Assembly (NCBI RefSeq): GCF_003105155.1 | Contig: NZ_QETK01000021.1 | Coordinates: forward strand, 1-64,000 | Direction: 5' to 3' | Length of the DNA stretch: 64,000 nt | Source: Pseudomonas sp. SDI | Lineage (GTDB): Bacteria > Pseudomonadota > Gammaproteobacteria > Pseudomonadales > Pseudomonadaceae | Part shown: in pieces, positions 55,444 to 64,000 of the stretch | How the letters are laid out: each line of letters opens with the position of its first letter | Position numbering within the stretch: the stretch's first letter is position 1 | The notes under the pieces: model-generated | The model's database searches: none | What the model was told of the DNA's origin: nothing | Seen by the model: only the letters and a program-made list of their open reading frames with translations | Program-made: the position numbers and the translations under genes

Positions 55444-56745
55444 TCAGTTCAGGTAAGGGGACCAGGACGGTTCTCTGACTTCGCCTTGAGCGGTAGGAAG
55501 TGGGAGCCTAACGCGTCCATTAAGGGATACGAGCATCAAGACTCCCCGGCCCTGCTGGCGGGTGGCGTAGATTAGCATGGTGCCGTTGGGCGCAACAGTA
55601 GGAGACTCATCAAGACTTGTTTCAGAGAGGATCTTTACACTACCTCGCTGCAAATCCTGAGCCGCCACCTTGAAGTTGGTGAAGCCTTGTTGACGATGAA
55701 TCATCACCAGGGTCTTTTCGTCCGCCGACAGTTTCGGGTTGGCGTTGTAGTTGCCCACGAAAGTTACGCGTTCGGCGCCACCGCCGGAAACATTGGTTTT
55801 GTAGATCTGTGGCTTGCCACCGCGGTCGGAAGTGAAGTAGATGGTCGAACCATCTTTACCCCAGAACGGCTCGGTGTTGATGCCAGGGCCAGCGGTAACA
55901 CGCTGCAACTGACGGGAGCCCATGTTCATCACATAGATGTCCGGGTTACCGTCCTTGGACAGCACGAACGCCAGGCGCGAACCATCTGGCGACCAGGCTG
56001 GCGCACCGTTCAGGCCTTCGAAGTTGGTGATCTGCTCACGGCGGCCAGTATCGATATGCTGCACAAAGATACGTGGACGCTTCTGCTCGAACGACACGTA
56101 GGCAATACGTTTGCCATCCGGCGCAAAGCGCGGCGACAGGATCGGCTCGCGCGATTGCAACAGGGTCACGGCCCGGGCACCGTCGTAGTCCGAACGTTGC
56201 AGGGTGTAACGCGTGTTGTTGGCCGAGAAGCGCTCGGCAGTCACGTACAGCATGCGCGTGGAAAACGCCCCCTTGATGCCGGTGAGCTTCTCGAACGACT
56301 GATCGGCAATGTAGTGCGACATGTCACGCAGTTGATCGACGCCGCCCGAGACGCTACCGGTCAGCACTTGCTGCTCGGTGGCGACGTTGAACAGGGCATA
56401 TTGCACCTGCAGGCGACCGCCGGCCGGAACAATACTACCGACCATAACGTACTGGGCGCCCAAGGCTTTCCAGTCGCGGAAGATGACTTCGCTGGCCTGG
56501 GACGGCTGGCTGATCATGTTCTGACGCGGGATCGGCGAGTAGTAGCCGGAGTTACGCAGGTCATTGCCGATGATGTCGGCCATGTCCTCAGGCAACACGC
56601 TACCACCCTGCAGGCCGAACGGCACGACGGCGATCGGGGTCGCCCGATCGCTACCGCTGGTGACCAGAATGTTCTTTTCTTCTGCTACGGCCATCCCTGC
56701 TGCGCAGCAGAGAACGACAAGCAGTCCTCTAAGAAGGTTAATCAC
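55444..56745 (-). CDS. tolB: Tol-Pal periplasmic protein TolB
   Basis: A 433-residue periplasmic protein. The signal peptide (to AVA near residue 21) is followed by an N-terminal alpha/beta domain and a six-bladed beta-propeller with repeated DGSRLAFV / DGSTIYFTS / DEKTLVM segments. It binds Pal and TolA. The GTG start at 56745 overlaps the tolA stop (GTGA). Confidence 0.97.
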   Translation of the reverse strand: MINLLRGLLVVLCCAAGMAVAEEKNILVTSGSDRATPIAVVPFGLQGGSVLPEDMADIIGNDLRNSGYYSPIPRQNMISQPSQASEVIFRDWKALGAQYVMVGSIVPAGGRLQVQYALFNVATEQQVLTGSVSGGVDQLRDMSHYIADQSFEKLTGIKGAFSTRMLYVTAERFSANNTRYTLQRSDYDGARAVTLLQSREPILSPRFAPDGKRIAYVSFEQKRPRIFVQHIDTGRREQITNFEGLNGAPAWSPDGSRLAFVLSKDGNPDIYVMNMGSRQLQRVTAGPGINTEPFWGKDGSTIYFTSDRGGKPQIYKTNVSGGGAERVTFVGNYNANPKLSADEKTLVMIHRQQGFTNFKVAAQDLQRGSVKILSETSLDESPTVAPNGTMLIYATRQQGRGVLMLVSLNGRVRLPLPTAQGEVREPSWSPYLN

Positions 56746-57824
56746 AAGGCTAGATCCTCAGGTGTGAATGTCATCTTGAATGAACGATAGGGATTGAATT
56801 CGCTCGGTTTCAAGCCCTGCATTTCGGTTAGACGGCCAATGTTCTTGACCGCCGCCACGGCGGAGCTGTCGAACGGACCGTCACCACTGGAGCGGGCTAC
56901 GCTCACCGAGGTAATGGTGCCGTCTGGCAACATGCCAATCTGCAGGACCACCGTCATGTTCTTGCGCGCAGAAGGTGGTCGCGCCCAGCCTTCAGCCGCA
57001 CGGACACGGATCAGGTCGTCGAAACTACCGGCTACCTGGTCACCTTGCTCGTCGGCCAGGGCCTGCTGCCGCTCGGTGGTGTCGGACAACAGCTCGGCCA
57101 GCGCCTGTGCCTTCTTGTCTTCCGCCGCCTTACGCGCTGCTTCCACTGCCTTCTTCTTGGCCGCATCGGCTGCGGCTTTCTTCTTGGCTTCTTCAGCCGC
57201 TTTTTTCTTCGCCTCTTCGGCGGCAACCTTCTTCGCGTCCTCGGCAGCCTTTTTCTTGGCGTCCTCGGCTGCTTTTTTCTTCGCCTCTTCCGCGGCCTGC
57301 TTCTTGGCCTCTTCCTCGGCCTTTTTCTTGGCTTCGTCTTCAGCTTTTTTCTTGGCGATATCGGCCAGCTGTTTCTCTTCAGCCTTTTTCGCTTCTTCGG
57401 CTTTCTTGGCTGCGTCGGCTTTCTTCGACTCGTCAGCCTTCTTCGCTTCCTCGGCTTTCTTCGCCTCGGCCGCCTCACGGGCCTCTTCGGCCTTTTGAGC
57501 CGCCTCTTCTTTCTTTTGTTCCGCAGCCTTCACCGCTTCCTGCTTCTGCTGCTCGACCTTCTTCTGCTCCAACTGCTCGACTTCGGTCTGGCGCGAAGCG
57601 GTTTTCTTCGCTTCACCGGCAATCTTCTGATTGGTCTGGGTAGTCGCCTGACTTTTCGATTTCAGCTGGTACAGGGTCGCCTGGACAATAGGCTTGGCCG
57701 GCGGCAGTTCGGGGGTCATGGCAAAGCTGACGAACAACATGCCGAACACCAGAACGTGCAGCGCGATGGCCCAGACACTGGGCCAGAAATAGCTTTCCGA
57801 GGCAGATGGCTCTCGCTGTTGCAT
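56742..57824 (-). CDS. tolA: Tol-Pal inner-membrane protein TolA
   Basis: A 360-residue TolA. A single membrane segment lies near residues 14-36. A long periplasmic helical domain (about 60-245) is made of Ala-Glu-Lys-rich repeats. The globular domain III (about 250-360) binds TolB and has [17 protein letters not shown]. The repeat tract gives long open shadow frames on both strands. Overlaps tolB by 4 bp and tolR by one base. Confidence 0.96.
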   Translation of the reverse strand: MQQREPSASESYFWPSVWAIALHVLVFGMLFVSFAMTPELPPAKPIVQATLYQLKSKSQATTQTNQKIAGEAKKTASRQTEVEQLEQKKVEQQKQEAVKAAEQKKEEAAQKAEEAREAAEAKKAEEAKKADESKKADAAKKAEEAKKAEEKQLADIAKKKAEDEAKKKAEEEAKKQAAEEAKKKAAEDAKKKAAEDAKKVAAEEAKKKAAEEAKKKAAADAAKKKAVEAARKAAEDKKAQALAELLSDTTERQQALADEQGDQVAGSFDDLIRVRAAEGWARPPSARKNMTVVLQIGMLPDGTITSVSVARSSGDGPFDSSAVAAVKNIGRLTEMQGLKPSEFNPYRSFKMTFTPEDLAL

Positions 57825-58276
57825 CAGGGCGCCTCGGTAATCAGGCCAACGTTACCGACACCGGCCTTCTGCAACCCGCCCATGGCACCCATGACCGCGC
57901 CGTAGTCGACGGATTTGTCGCCACGGATGAAGACCTGGGTCTGTTTGCCCTGGTCGCGGCCGGCAGCGATGATCTTGGTCACCGCGTCGGTCATTTGCGG
58001 CAAGGTCATCGCCTTGTCCATCTGCTTATCGGTATCGACTTCGCTGCCAAGGTTCCAGTAGTAGGTCTTGTCAGCCTTGATCGAGATGGTCAGGACCTGA
58101 ACGTTGTTGTCCTGCGGCAAGGCTTCGCTGGAAACCTTGGGCAGATCAACCTTCACACCCTGATTGAGCATCGGTGCGGTCACCATGAAAATGACCAGCA
58201 GTACCAACATCACGTCGATGTATGGCACCACGTTCATCTCGGCGACCGGCTTGCGTTTGTGGCGAACTCGGGCCAT
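57824..58276 (-). CDS. tolR: Tol-Pal inner-membrane protein TolR
   Basis: A 150-residue ExbD/TolR protein. One membrane segment (PYIDVMLVLLVIFMVTAPM) carries the proton-pathway Asp. The periplasmic domain includes ISIKADKTYYWNLG. It shares a base with tolA and follows tolQ by 14 bp. Confidence 0.97.
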   Translation of the reverse strand: MARVRHKRKPVAEMNVVPYIDVMLVLLVIFMVTAPMLNQGVKVDLPKVSSEALPQDNNVQVLTISIKADKTYYWNLGSEVDTDKQMDKAMTLPQMTDAVTKIIAAGRDQGKQTQVFIRGDKSVDYGAVMGAMGGLQKAGVGNVGLITEAP

Positions 58277-58290
58277 GGGCTTTTACCTGA

Positions 58291-58986
58291 TCACTCTTCG
58301 CTGGTGTGCACTTTACGGTGCAGGATGGCCTGGAACTCATCGGCAAATGTGTAGTAACGACCGATCAGTACTTCACTGCGGGCAGCGAAGCGGTTGTAGG
58401 CGATTACCGCAGGGATTGCAGCGAACAGGCCGATCGCGGTGGCGATCAGTGCTTCGGCAATACCCGGGGCTACGGTGGCCAGAGTCGCTTGCTGGGCCGA
58501 GGCCAGGCCACGGAAGGAGTTCATGATGCCCCATACGGTACCGAACAGACCGATATACGGGCTGGTGGAGCCGACAGTGGCGAGGAACGGCAGGCTCTGC
58601 TCAAGCTTCTCTTCTTCGCGCGAGATGGCAACGCGCATGGCACGGCCAACCCCTTCCATGACCGCATCAGGGTCGACGCCAGGCTGCTGACGCAGACGGG
58701 AGAACTCCTTGAAGCCGGCACGGAAGACCTGCTCTACGCCCGAATCCGGGTCTGGGTTGCTGCCTGCCTGACGGTACAGTTTGGACAGGTCGATACCCGA
58801 CCAGAAGCGCTCTTCAAAGCTTTCCAGCGCACGACGACCGGCACGCAGCATGGTGCTGCGTTGAAAAATCATGATCCATGAGGTCACCGATGCGGCCACC
58901 AGAACCAGCATTACCAGCTGCACCACGATGCTGGCATTGCTGACCAGGCTCCACATGGAGGTATGGTCGACGACGTTAGCTTCCAC
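58291..58986 (-). CDS. tolQ: Tol-Pal inner-membrane protein TolQ
   Basis: A 231-residue MotA/TolQ/ExbB proton channel subunit with three membrane segments, including SIVVQLVMLVLVAASVTSWIM near the N-terminus and the later TVGSTSPYIGLFGTVWGIMNSF. It uses the proton motive force with TolR to drive TolA. It starts with GTG behind AGGAG. It is 2 bp after ybgC. Confidence 0.97.
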   Translation of the reverse strand: MEANVVDHTSMWSLVSNASIVVQLVMLVLVAASVTSWIMIFQRSTMLRAGRRALESFEERFWSGIDLSKLYRQAGSNPDPDSGVEQVFRAGFKEFSRLRQQPGVDPDAVMEGVGRAMRVAISREEEKLEQSLPFLATVGSTSPYIGLFGTVWGIMNSFRGLASAQQATLATVAPGIAEALIATAIGLFAAIPAVIAYNRFAARSEVLIGRYYTFADEFQAILHRKVHTSEE

Positions 58987-58988
58987 GC

Positions 58989-59444
58989 TTAATCTCCTGC
59001 AATTGTTTGATTACCCGTACCGCCCGCCTCGACAAAAGCTGCACGCAGCTCAGGGGGGATGGCTCGGGGTTTGAAAGTATCGGCGCGCACACAGGCCACC
59101 AGGAACTGCCCTTCGCAGAGCAGCGTTGCGTCACTCTCGCGCCAGACCTGCTGCACAAAGCGCAGGCTGGCACGGTTCAATTCAAGCACGTGTGCAGTCA
59201 CCCGCAATTCGTCGTCCAGCCGCGCTGGCGCGTGGTAACGCGCCTCGGCCGAATGCACTACGAACAGGGTGTTCTGCTCCGCCATTGCCGACTGGGCAAA
59301 ACCCAGATCGCGTAACCGCTCGGTGCGGGCACGCTCCATGAATTTCAGATAATTGACGTAATACACCACGCCGCCCGCATCGGTGTCCTCGTAATAGACG
59401 CGACAACGATGTGCGAACGGCTCAACCCCATTTTGCGCGCGCAT
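58989..59444 (-). CDS. ybgC: Acyl-CoA thioesterase YbgC
   Basis: A 151-residue hot-dog-fold thioesterase, the conserved first gene of the tol-pal operon. The signature [26 protein letters not shown] contains the catalytic Asp. Length fits. Upstream, 124 bp separate it from ruvB. Confidence 0.94.
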   Translation of the reverse strand: MRAQNGVEPFAHRCRVYYEDTDAGGVVYYVNYLKFMERARTERLRDLGFAQSAMAEQNTLFVVHSAEARYHAPARLDDELRVTAHVLELNRASLRFVQQVWRESDATLLCEGQFLVACVRADTFKPRAIPPELRAAFVEAGGTGNQTIAGD

Positions 59445-59568
59445 ACTCTAGTGCTAACTCCTCAGCTTGCCAATCCGCCGCCGCAACTGTTTTTGCGGAT
59501 TATGTCGTATTGCCAGCGCTGCCACTGCGTGTCCGCCGGTAGGACCACAAAAACGCTGGATAAATCTG

Positions 59569-60624
59569 TCACTCATCGGCCTGCGCGGAAAAATCATCCG
59601 CACTCGACGCCTCGCTCATACGCTTGGGAAGATTCAGACCAAAATGCAGGTACGCGTGGCGGGTAACCACACGCCCACGCGGGGTGCGCATGATGTAACC
59701 CTGCTGGATCAGGTATGGCTCGAGCACGTCCTCGATGGTGTGGCGCTCTTCGCTGATGGCGGCAGCCAGACTGTCGACCCCCACCGGGCCACCGTCGAAC
59801 TTCTCGATCATGGTCAGCAGCAGGCGACGGTCCTGATGGTCGAAACCGCGCTCGTCGACATCGAGCAGGTTCAACGCCATGTCGGCGACAGCCTTGGTGA
59901 TATGGCCCTTGCCGCGCACTTCAGCGTAATCACGCACCCGCCGCAGCAGGCGGTTGGCGATCCGCGGCGTACCGCGCGCACGACGAGCGATTTCGTAGGC
60001 ACCCTCATCTTCGATCGGCAGGCCAAGAATATTGCCGGAGCGACTGACAATGGTCGCCAGATCCGCGGTGCTGTAGAACTCCAGGCGCTGGACGATGCCG
60101 AAGCGGTCGCGCAACGGGTTGGTGAGCATGCCGGCACGGGTAGTGGCGCCAACCAGGGTAAAGGGCGGCAGGTCGAGCTTGATCGAGCGTGCGGCCGGCC
60201 CTTCGCCGATCATGATATCCAGCTGGAAGTCTTCCATGGCCGGGTAGAGCACTTCTTCGACCACCGGCGAAAGACGGTGTATCTCGTCGATGAACAGCAC
60301 ATCGTGCGGCTCCAGGTTGGTCAGCATCGCCGCCAGATCACCCGGACGTTCGAGGATCGGCCCGGATGTACTCTTGATCGACACCCCCATTTCCTGGGCA
60401 ATGATGTTGGCCAGGGTGGTTTTGCCCAGGCCGGGCGGACCGAAGATCAGGGTATGGTCCAGCGACTCACTGCGCCCGCGTGCGGCGCGAATGAACAGGT
60501 CCATCTGCTCGCGCACCACCGGCTGACCAATGTATTCGGCCAGGCGCAACGGACGAATGGCCCGGTCCTGAACTTCTTCACGGTCACGTCCGCTGGCGGC
60601 TATCAGTCGATCGGCTTCGATCAC
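59569..60624 (-). CDS. ruvB: Holliday junction branch migration helicase RuvB
   Basis: The 351-residue RuvB AAA+ motor of the RuvAB complex. Walker [10 protein letters not shown] and Walker [10 protein letters not shown] are intact, and the C-terminal DNA-binding winged helix ([16 protein letters not shown]) is present. The GTG start directly abuts the ruvA stop. It acts with RuvA to migrate Holliday junctions. Confidence 0.97.
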   Translation of the reverse strand: MIEADRLIAASGRDREEVQDRAIRPLRLAEYIGQPVVREQMDLFIRAARGRSESLDHTLIFGPPGLGKTTLANIIAQEMGVSIKSTSGPILERPGDLAAMLTNLEPHDVLFIDEIHRLSPVVEEVLYPAMEDFQLDIMIGEGPAARSIKLDLPPFTLVGATTRAGMLTNPLRDRFGIVQRLEFYSTADLATIVSRSGNILGLPIEDEGAYEIARRARGTPRIANRLLRRVRDYAEVRGKGHITKAVADMALNLLDVDERGFDHQDRRLLLTMIEKFDGGPVGVDSLAAAISEERHTIEDVLEPYLIQQGYIMRTPRGRVVTRHAYLHFGLNLPKRMSEASSADDFSAQADE

Positions 60625-61233
60625 TTAAATCATCCCCTTGAGGCTGCGGCGAATCAGCTCTTCACTGCTCAGGCCCTTGGCATCGACGGCGGCCACCGCC
60701 TTGCTGGCCTCCTGCGGTTTGTAACCCAGCGAGATCAGCGCACTGACCGCATCGGTCTCGGCACTGGAAACCGTCGGTAGCGGCAATGGCCCGTTCGGCA
60801 CCAGGGCGAACATCGCCGGCGAGGTTTCCCAGGCCTTGAAGCGGTCCTTGAGCTCGACCAGCAAGCGTTCGGCGGTTTTCTTGCCGACCCCCGGCACCTT
60901 GACCAGTGCCGAGGCGTCCTGGGCCTGAACACAGCGTACCAGCTCGTCGACTTCAAGGCCCGACATCAGCGCCAGGGCCAGTTTCGGCCCAACGCCGTTC
61001 AGCCGGATCAATTCGCGGAACAGTTCGCGCTCGCGCTTTTCATGGAACCCATACAGCAGGTGGGCGTCTTCGCGCACCACCAGGTGGGTGTGCAGGGTCA
61101 CCGTCTCGCCCAGTTTGGGCAGGCGATACAGTGTGGTCATCGGCACTTCCAGCTCATAGCCGAGGCCGTTGACATCAATAATCAAATGCGGCGGCTGCTT
61201 TTCAGCCAGGGTGCCGCGCAAACGTCCAATCAC
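60625..61233 (-). CDS. ruvA: Holliday junction DNA-binding protein RuvA
   Basis: The 202-residue RuvA tetramer subunit that binds Holliday junctions. The N-terminal OB-like [23 protein letters not shown], helix-hairpin-helix motifs ([25 protein letters not shown]) and the C-terminal RuvB-binding domain are complete. The GTG at 61233 behind AGGACCTGAAG is used; the long extension to 61326 is rejected. Confidence 0.96.
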   Translation of the reverse strand: MIGRLRGTLAEKQPPHLIIDVNGLGYELEVPMTTLYRLPKLGETVTLHTHLVVREDAHLLYGFHEKRERELFRELIRLNGVGPKLALALMSGLEVDELVRCVQAQDASALVKVPGVGKKTAERLLVELKDRFKAWETSPAMFALVPNGPLPLPTVSSAETDAVSALISLGYKPQEASKAVAAVDAKGLSSEELIRRSLKGMI

Positions 61234-61350
61234 CTTCAGGTCCTTTCTCATGGGCGTCGACACACGGCCGACCGAGCCTGGCGACGCGCACGTGCGCCAT
61301 GATTGCAGGCCGGCGCGTGCCGGCAAGCGAAAAATTGTGAGCTGATGCTA

Positions 61351-61875
61351 TCAGAGTCGCAGGCGTCCGCTACGGCTACGCGCCGCGCCAAGACCATGCG
61401 GCAGCAGGCTGGAGCGCGTGTGCGCATGGCACAGAGCAATAGCCAGGGCGTCGGAGGCGTCGATTTGCGGCTTCTGGGTCAGCTTGAGCAGGTGCATCAC
61501 CATCATCTGCACCTGCTCCTTGTTCGCCCCACCTGTGCCGGCGACCGCCTGCTTGACCTGGGTGGCGCTGTATTCGGCGATTTCCAGGCCCTCTTCAGCC
61601 GCCGCAACGATGGCTGCTCCGCGCGCCTGACCGAGCTTGAGCGCTGAATCGGCATTACGCGCCATGAACACCCGCTCGATGCCCATGGTCACCGGCCCAT
61701 GCTGCTGGATAATCTCGCGCACGCCGCGATAAACAATGTGCAACCGCTCATGCAGCTCGCCACTGCCGGTACGGATACAACCGGAAGCCACATACTCGCA
61801 CCCCCGCCCGCTGTGCCGCACCACACCGTAACCGGTAATGCGCGAACCGGGGTCGATACCAAGAATCAGAGTCAT
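61351..61875 (-). CDS. ruvC: Holliday junction resolvase RuvC
   Basis: The 174-residue RuvC endonuclease that resolves Holliday junctions. The first catalytic Asp is in ILGIDPGSR (Asp8), with Glu in [10 protein letters not shown] and Asp residues in [12 protein letters not shown]. The ATG at 61875 gives the standard [10 protein letters not shown] start; the longer frame to 61911 is rejected. It precedes ruvA by 117 bp. Confidence 0.97.
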   Translation of the reverse strand: MTLILGIDPGSRITGYGVVRHSGRGCEYVASGCIRTGSGELHERLHIVYRGVREIIQQHGPVTMGIERVFMARNADSALKLGQARGAAIVAAAEEGLEIAEYSATQVKQAVAGTGGANKEQVQMMVMHLLKLTQKPQIDASDALAIALCHAHTRSSLLPHGLGAARSRSGRLRL

Positions 61876-61924
61876 AACGCCTGCGCGAAAATGGGCACGC
61901 CAGCGCGCCACTTGAAAGACAGAA

Positions 61925-61969
61925 GCCGGAGCCCTCCTCAGTTGCAGGACTACTGAGGAGGGCTCCGGC
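61925..61969. terminator. Perfect 17-bp-arm hairpin between yebC and ruvC
   Basis: Arms 61925-61941 and 61953-61969 are fully complementary around an 11-base loop. No T-run follows, so it may act as a transcript stabiliser or a factor-dependent terminator rather than a simple intrinsic terminator. It lies between co-directional yebC and ruvC. Confidence 0.55.
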
Positions 61970-61992
61970 CTCGAAACAGCCTGGGGTGTACC

Positions 61993-62739
61993 TTAGCCGA
62001 GTTTTTCCATGACTTCGTCAGGAATCTCCGCATTGGAATAGACGTTCTGCACGTCGTCCAGGTCCTCGAGCATATCGATCAGCTTGAGCACCTTTTGCGC
62101 GCCGTCCAGGTCCAGTTCGGCACTGGTGGTCGGCTGCATGACGATCTCGGCATCCGCCGCCTTGAAACCAGCTTCTTCCAGGGCATTGCGCACGGCATAG
62201 AAACTGGCAAACGAGGTGAACACGTCGAAGGAACCGTCTTCATTGCCGACCACGTCGTCAGCATCGGCCTCCATGGCCGCTTCCATCAGCGCATCCTCAT
62301 CGACGCCAGCGGCAAAGCTGATCTGCCCCTTGCGTTCGAACAGGTAGGCCACCGAACCGTCGGTACCGAGGTTGCCACCGCACTTGCTGAAGGCATGCCG
62401 CACTGCCGCTGCCGTGCGATTACGGTTATCGGTCATGGCTTCAACCATGATCGCGACGCCACCCGGGCCGTAACCTTCGTAGCTGAGCTCCTCGACGTTG
62501 TCCGCCTCGGTGGCGCCAGCACCTCGGGCCACTGCCCGGTCGATGATGTCGCGGCTCATGTTCGCACCCAGGGCCTTGTCCAGCGCCAGACGCAACCGTG
62601 GGTTGGAGCCTGGATCGCCACCACCCTGCTTGGCAGCGACAGTCAGCTCACGAATCCACTTGGTGAAGATCTTGCCTCTCTTGGCATCCTGGCGCTCTTT
62701 GCGGTGCTTGATGTTCGCCCACTTGGAATGACCCGCCAT
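61993..62739 (-). CDS. yebC: YebC/PmpR family protein
   Basis: A 248-residue TACO1/YebC/PmpR-family protein; members act as transcriptional regulators or translation factors at difficult codons. Diagnostic are [14 protein letters not shown] at the N-terminus and [25 protein letters not shown] near residue 85. The ATG at 62739 is used; the ATG two codons upstream is less typical. It lies between aspS and ruvC. Confidence 0.95.
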   Translation of the reverse strand: MAGHSKWANIKHRKERQDAKRGKIFTKWIRELTVAAKQGGGDPGSNPRLRLALDKALGANMSRDIIDRAVARGAGATEADNVEELSYEGYGPGGVAIMVEAMTDNRNRTAAAVRHAFSKCGGNLGTDGSVAYLFERKGQISFAAGVDEDALMEAAMEADADDVVGNEDGSFDVFTSFASFYAVRNALEEAGFKAADAEIVMQPTTSAELDLDGAQKVLKLIDMLEDLDDVQNVYSNAEIPDEVMEKLG

Positions 62740-62840
62740 ACACAACTCCGAATTCTGCTTGAATCACGTTCCAACCTGCTCCAGGCAGGTTCCTGCCGGC
62801 TTAACGCAAAAGCGCATCCGAAGATGCGCCCCTGGCTGCC

Positions 62841-64000
62841 TTATTCTGCTTTCTGCGTTTCGCGCAGACGAATATGCAGTTCGCGCAATGCCTTGGCATC
62901 GACCAGGCCCGGCGCCTGAGTCATGACGCAGGCCGCGCTCTGGGTTTTCGGGAAGGCAATCACTTCACGAATCGACTGGGCGCCAGTCATCAGCATGACC
63001 AGGCGATCCAGACCAAAGGCCAGGCCGCCGTGTGGCGGTGCACCGAACTTCAGCGCGTCGAGCAGGAAGCCGAATTTCTCTTCCTGTTCTGCCGCCTCGA
63101 TACCCAGCAGGCGGAACACCGCCTGTTGCATTTCCTTGCGATGGATACGGATCGAACCGCCACCCAGCTCGGTGCCGTTCAACACCATGTCGTAAGCGCG
63201 CGACAGGGCGGTAGCCGGGTTGGCCTCCAGTTCTGCCGGGGAGCACTTCGGTGCCGTGAACGGGTGGTGCAAGGCGGTGAAGCTGCCGTCGTCGTTCTCT
63301 TCGAACATCGGGAAGTCGACAACCCACATCGGTGCCCATTCGCAGGTCAGCAGGTTGAAATCGTTACCGACTTTGATCCGCAGCGCGCCAAGGGCTTCAC
63401 TGACGATCTTGGCTTTGTCGGCACCGAAGAACACGATGTCACCGTCGACCGCACCGACGCGATCGAGGATCACGTTGAGGTTGGCCTCAGGGATGTTCTT
63501 GACGATTGGCGACTGCAGGCCTTCGACGCCTTTGGCGCGCTCGTTGACCTTGATGTAGGCCAGGCCCTTGGCACCGTAGATGCCGACGAACTTGGTGTAC
63601 TCGTCGATGCGGCTGCGTGGCATGCTCGCACCGCCCGGTACGCGCAGAGCGGCAACACGGCTCTTCGGATCGTTGGCCGGGCCGGAGAACACCTTGAACT
63701 CGACGTCCTTGAGCTGATCGGCAACGTCGACCAGTTCCAGCGGGTTACGCAGGTCTGGCTTGTCGGAACCGTAGCGGCGCATGGCTTCTTCGAAGGTCAT
63801 GTGCGGGAACTCGCCGAACTCCAGGTCCAGGACTTCCTTGAACAGCTTGCGGATCATGCTTTCGGTCAGGCCCATGATCTCGGACTCATCGAGGAAGCTG
63901 GTCTCGATGTCGATCTGGGTGAATTCCGGCTGACGGTCGGCGCGCAGGTCTTCGTCGCGGAAGCACTTGGCGATCTGGTAGTAGCGGTCGAAGCCGGCCA
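62841..64000 (-). CDS. aspS: Aspartyl-tRNA synthetase, partial (N-terminus outside window)
   Basis: The C-terminal ~386 residues of a class II aspartyl-tRNA synthetase (full enzymes have about 590). The motif 2 region [16 protein letters not shown] is near the window edge. The bacterial GAD insertion domain lies in the middle. Motif 3 [11 protein letters not shown] precedes the C-terminus. The reading frame is open through base 64000, so truncation is by the window only, and the ATG-starting part at 63875 is not the real start. It is 101 bp upstream of yebC. Confidence 0.97.
   Translation of the reverse strand, partial: AGFDRYYQIAKCFRDEDLRADRQPEFTQIDIETSFLDESEIMGLTESMIRKLFKEVLDLEFGEFPHMTFEEAMRRYGSDKPDLRNPLELVDVADQLKDVEFKVFSGPANDPKSRVAALRVPGGASMPRSRIDEYTKFVGIYGAKGLAYIKVNERAKGVEGLQSPIVKNIPEANLNVILDRVGAVDGDIVFFGADKAKIVSEALGALRIKVGNDFNLLTCEWAPMWVVDFPMFEENDDGSFTALHHPFTAPKCSPAELEANPATALSRAYDMVLNGTELGGGSIRIHRKEMQQAVFRLLGIEAAEQEEKFGFLLDALKFGAPPHGGLAFGLDRLVMLMTGAQSIREVIAFPKTQSAACVMTQAPGLVDAKALRELHIRLRETQKAE

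Noticed and set aside
57030..57600. Repeat tract as a tandem DNA repeat or CRISPR-like array
   Set aside because: The periodicity is protein-level (Ala-Glu-Lys repeats of TolA domain II) with no regular spacer structure.
57045..57905. Leu/Phe-rich 286-codon frame opposite tolA
   Set aside because: Its apparent hydrophobicity comes from the reverse complement of the Ala-Lys-Glu repeats of TolA domain II, not from a membrane protein gene.

Overview
The window is a GC-rich, gene-dense chromosomal segment that looks like the Pseudomonas putida group. The support is gene content and order: grx/argF/glpFK, purC-bamC-dapA-gcvR-bcp, and aspS-yebC-ruvCAB-ybgC-tolQRAB-pal-cpoB-queEC. There are also P. 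putida-type REP-like inverted repeats, and an argF operator that fits the pseudomonad ArgR pattern. No rRNA, CRISPR array, transposase or integrase was seen.

Layout. (1) 1-8.3 kb, housekeeping: monothiol glutaredoxin, a molybdopterin oxidoreductase, argF translationally coupled to an orphan ABC ATPase, the YbaK deacylase, and glpF-glpK behind a structured leader. (2) 8.4-31.7 kb: a type VI secretion (T6SS) locus in the gene order of P. aeruginosa HSI-II (tssA-B-C-E-F-G-clpV-sfa-orfX-fha-tssJ-tssK-tssL-tssM-stp1-stk1), all on the minus strand, with hcp divergent on plus. A 2-oxoglutarate oxygenase-like (aspartyl/asparaginyl beta-hydroxylase) gene and a sulfotransferase-like gene overlap each other and follow stk1 on the same strand. 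No vgrG, PAAR or recognisable effector is in the window. (3) 31.8-36.4 kb: an STN-domain TonB-dependent receptor, divergent from a FecI-type sigma factor and a FecR-type anti-sigma, with a Fur-box-like site between them. (4) 36.6-40.1 kb: a classical autotransporter whose stop overlaps the start of a predicted lipoprotein alpha/beta-hydrolase. (5) 40.4-53.9 kb, core genes: tRNA-Ser(CGA), purC, a metallo-beta-lactamase-fold hydrolase, bamC, dapA, gcvR, bcp, an AI-2E/PerM family protein, tusA, a BepA-like protease, nadA, a DUF945 protein, oxaloacetate decarboxylase, tRNA-Lys(TTT), queC and queE. (6) 54-64 kb: the Tol-Pal envelope system, ybgC, the RuvABC resolvasome, yebC and a 3' fragment of aspS running off the window.

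The most interesting signals are regulatory. The tssA/hcp intergenic region holds a perfect 20-bp-arm palindrome and a third half-copy of its motif, followed by an IHF-like site and a near-consensus sigma-54 promoter correctly placed for hcp. This is the layout expected for control by the sigma-54 activator (sfa) encoded inside the same T6SS locus. The second is the hydroxylase/sulfotransferase pair attached to the T6SS gene string, which could be an uncharacterised modification module. Third is the glpFK leader, with a terminator-like hairpin and a Crc/Hfq-type CA motif next to the glpF ribosome binding site.
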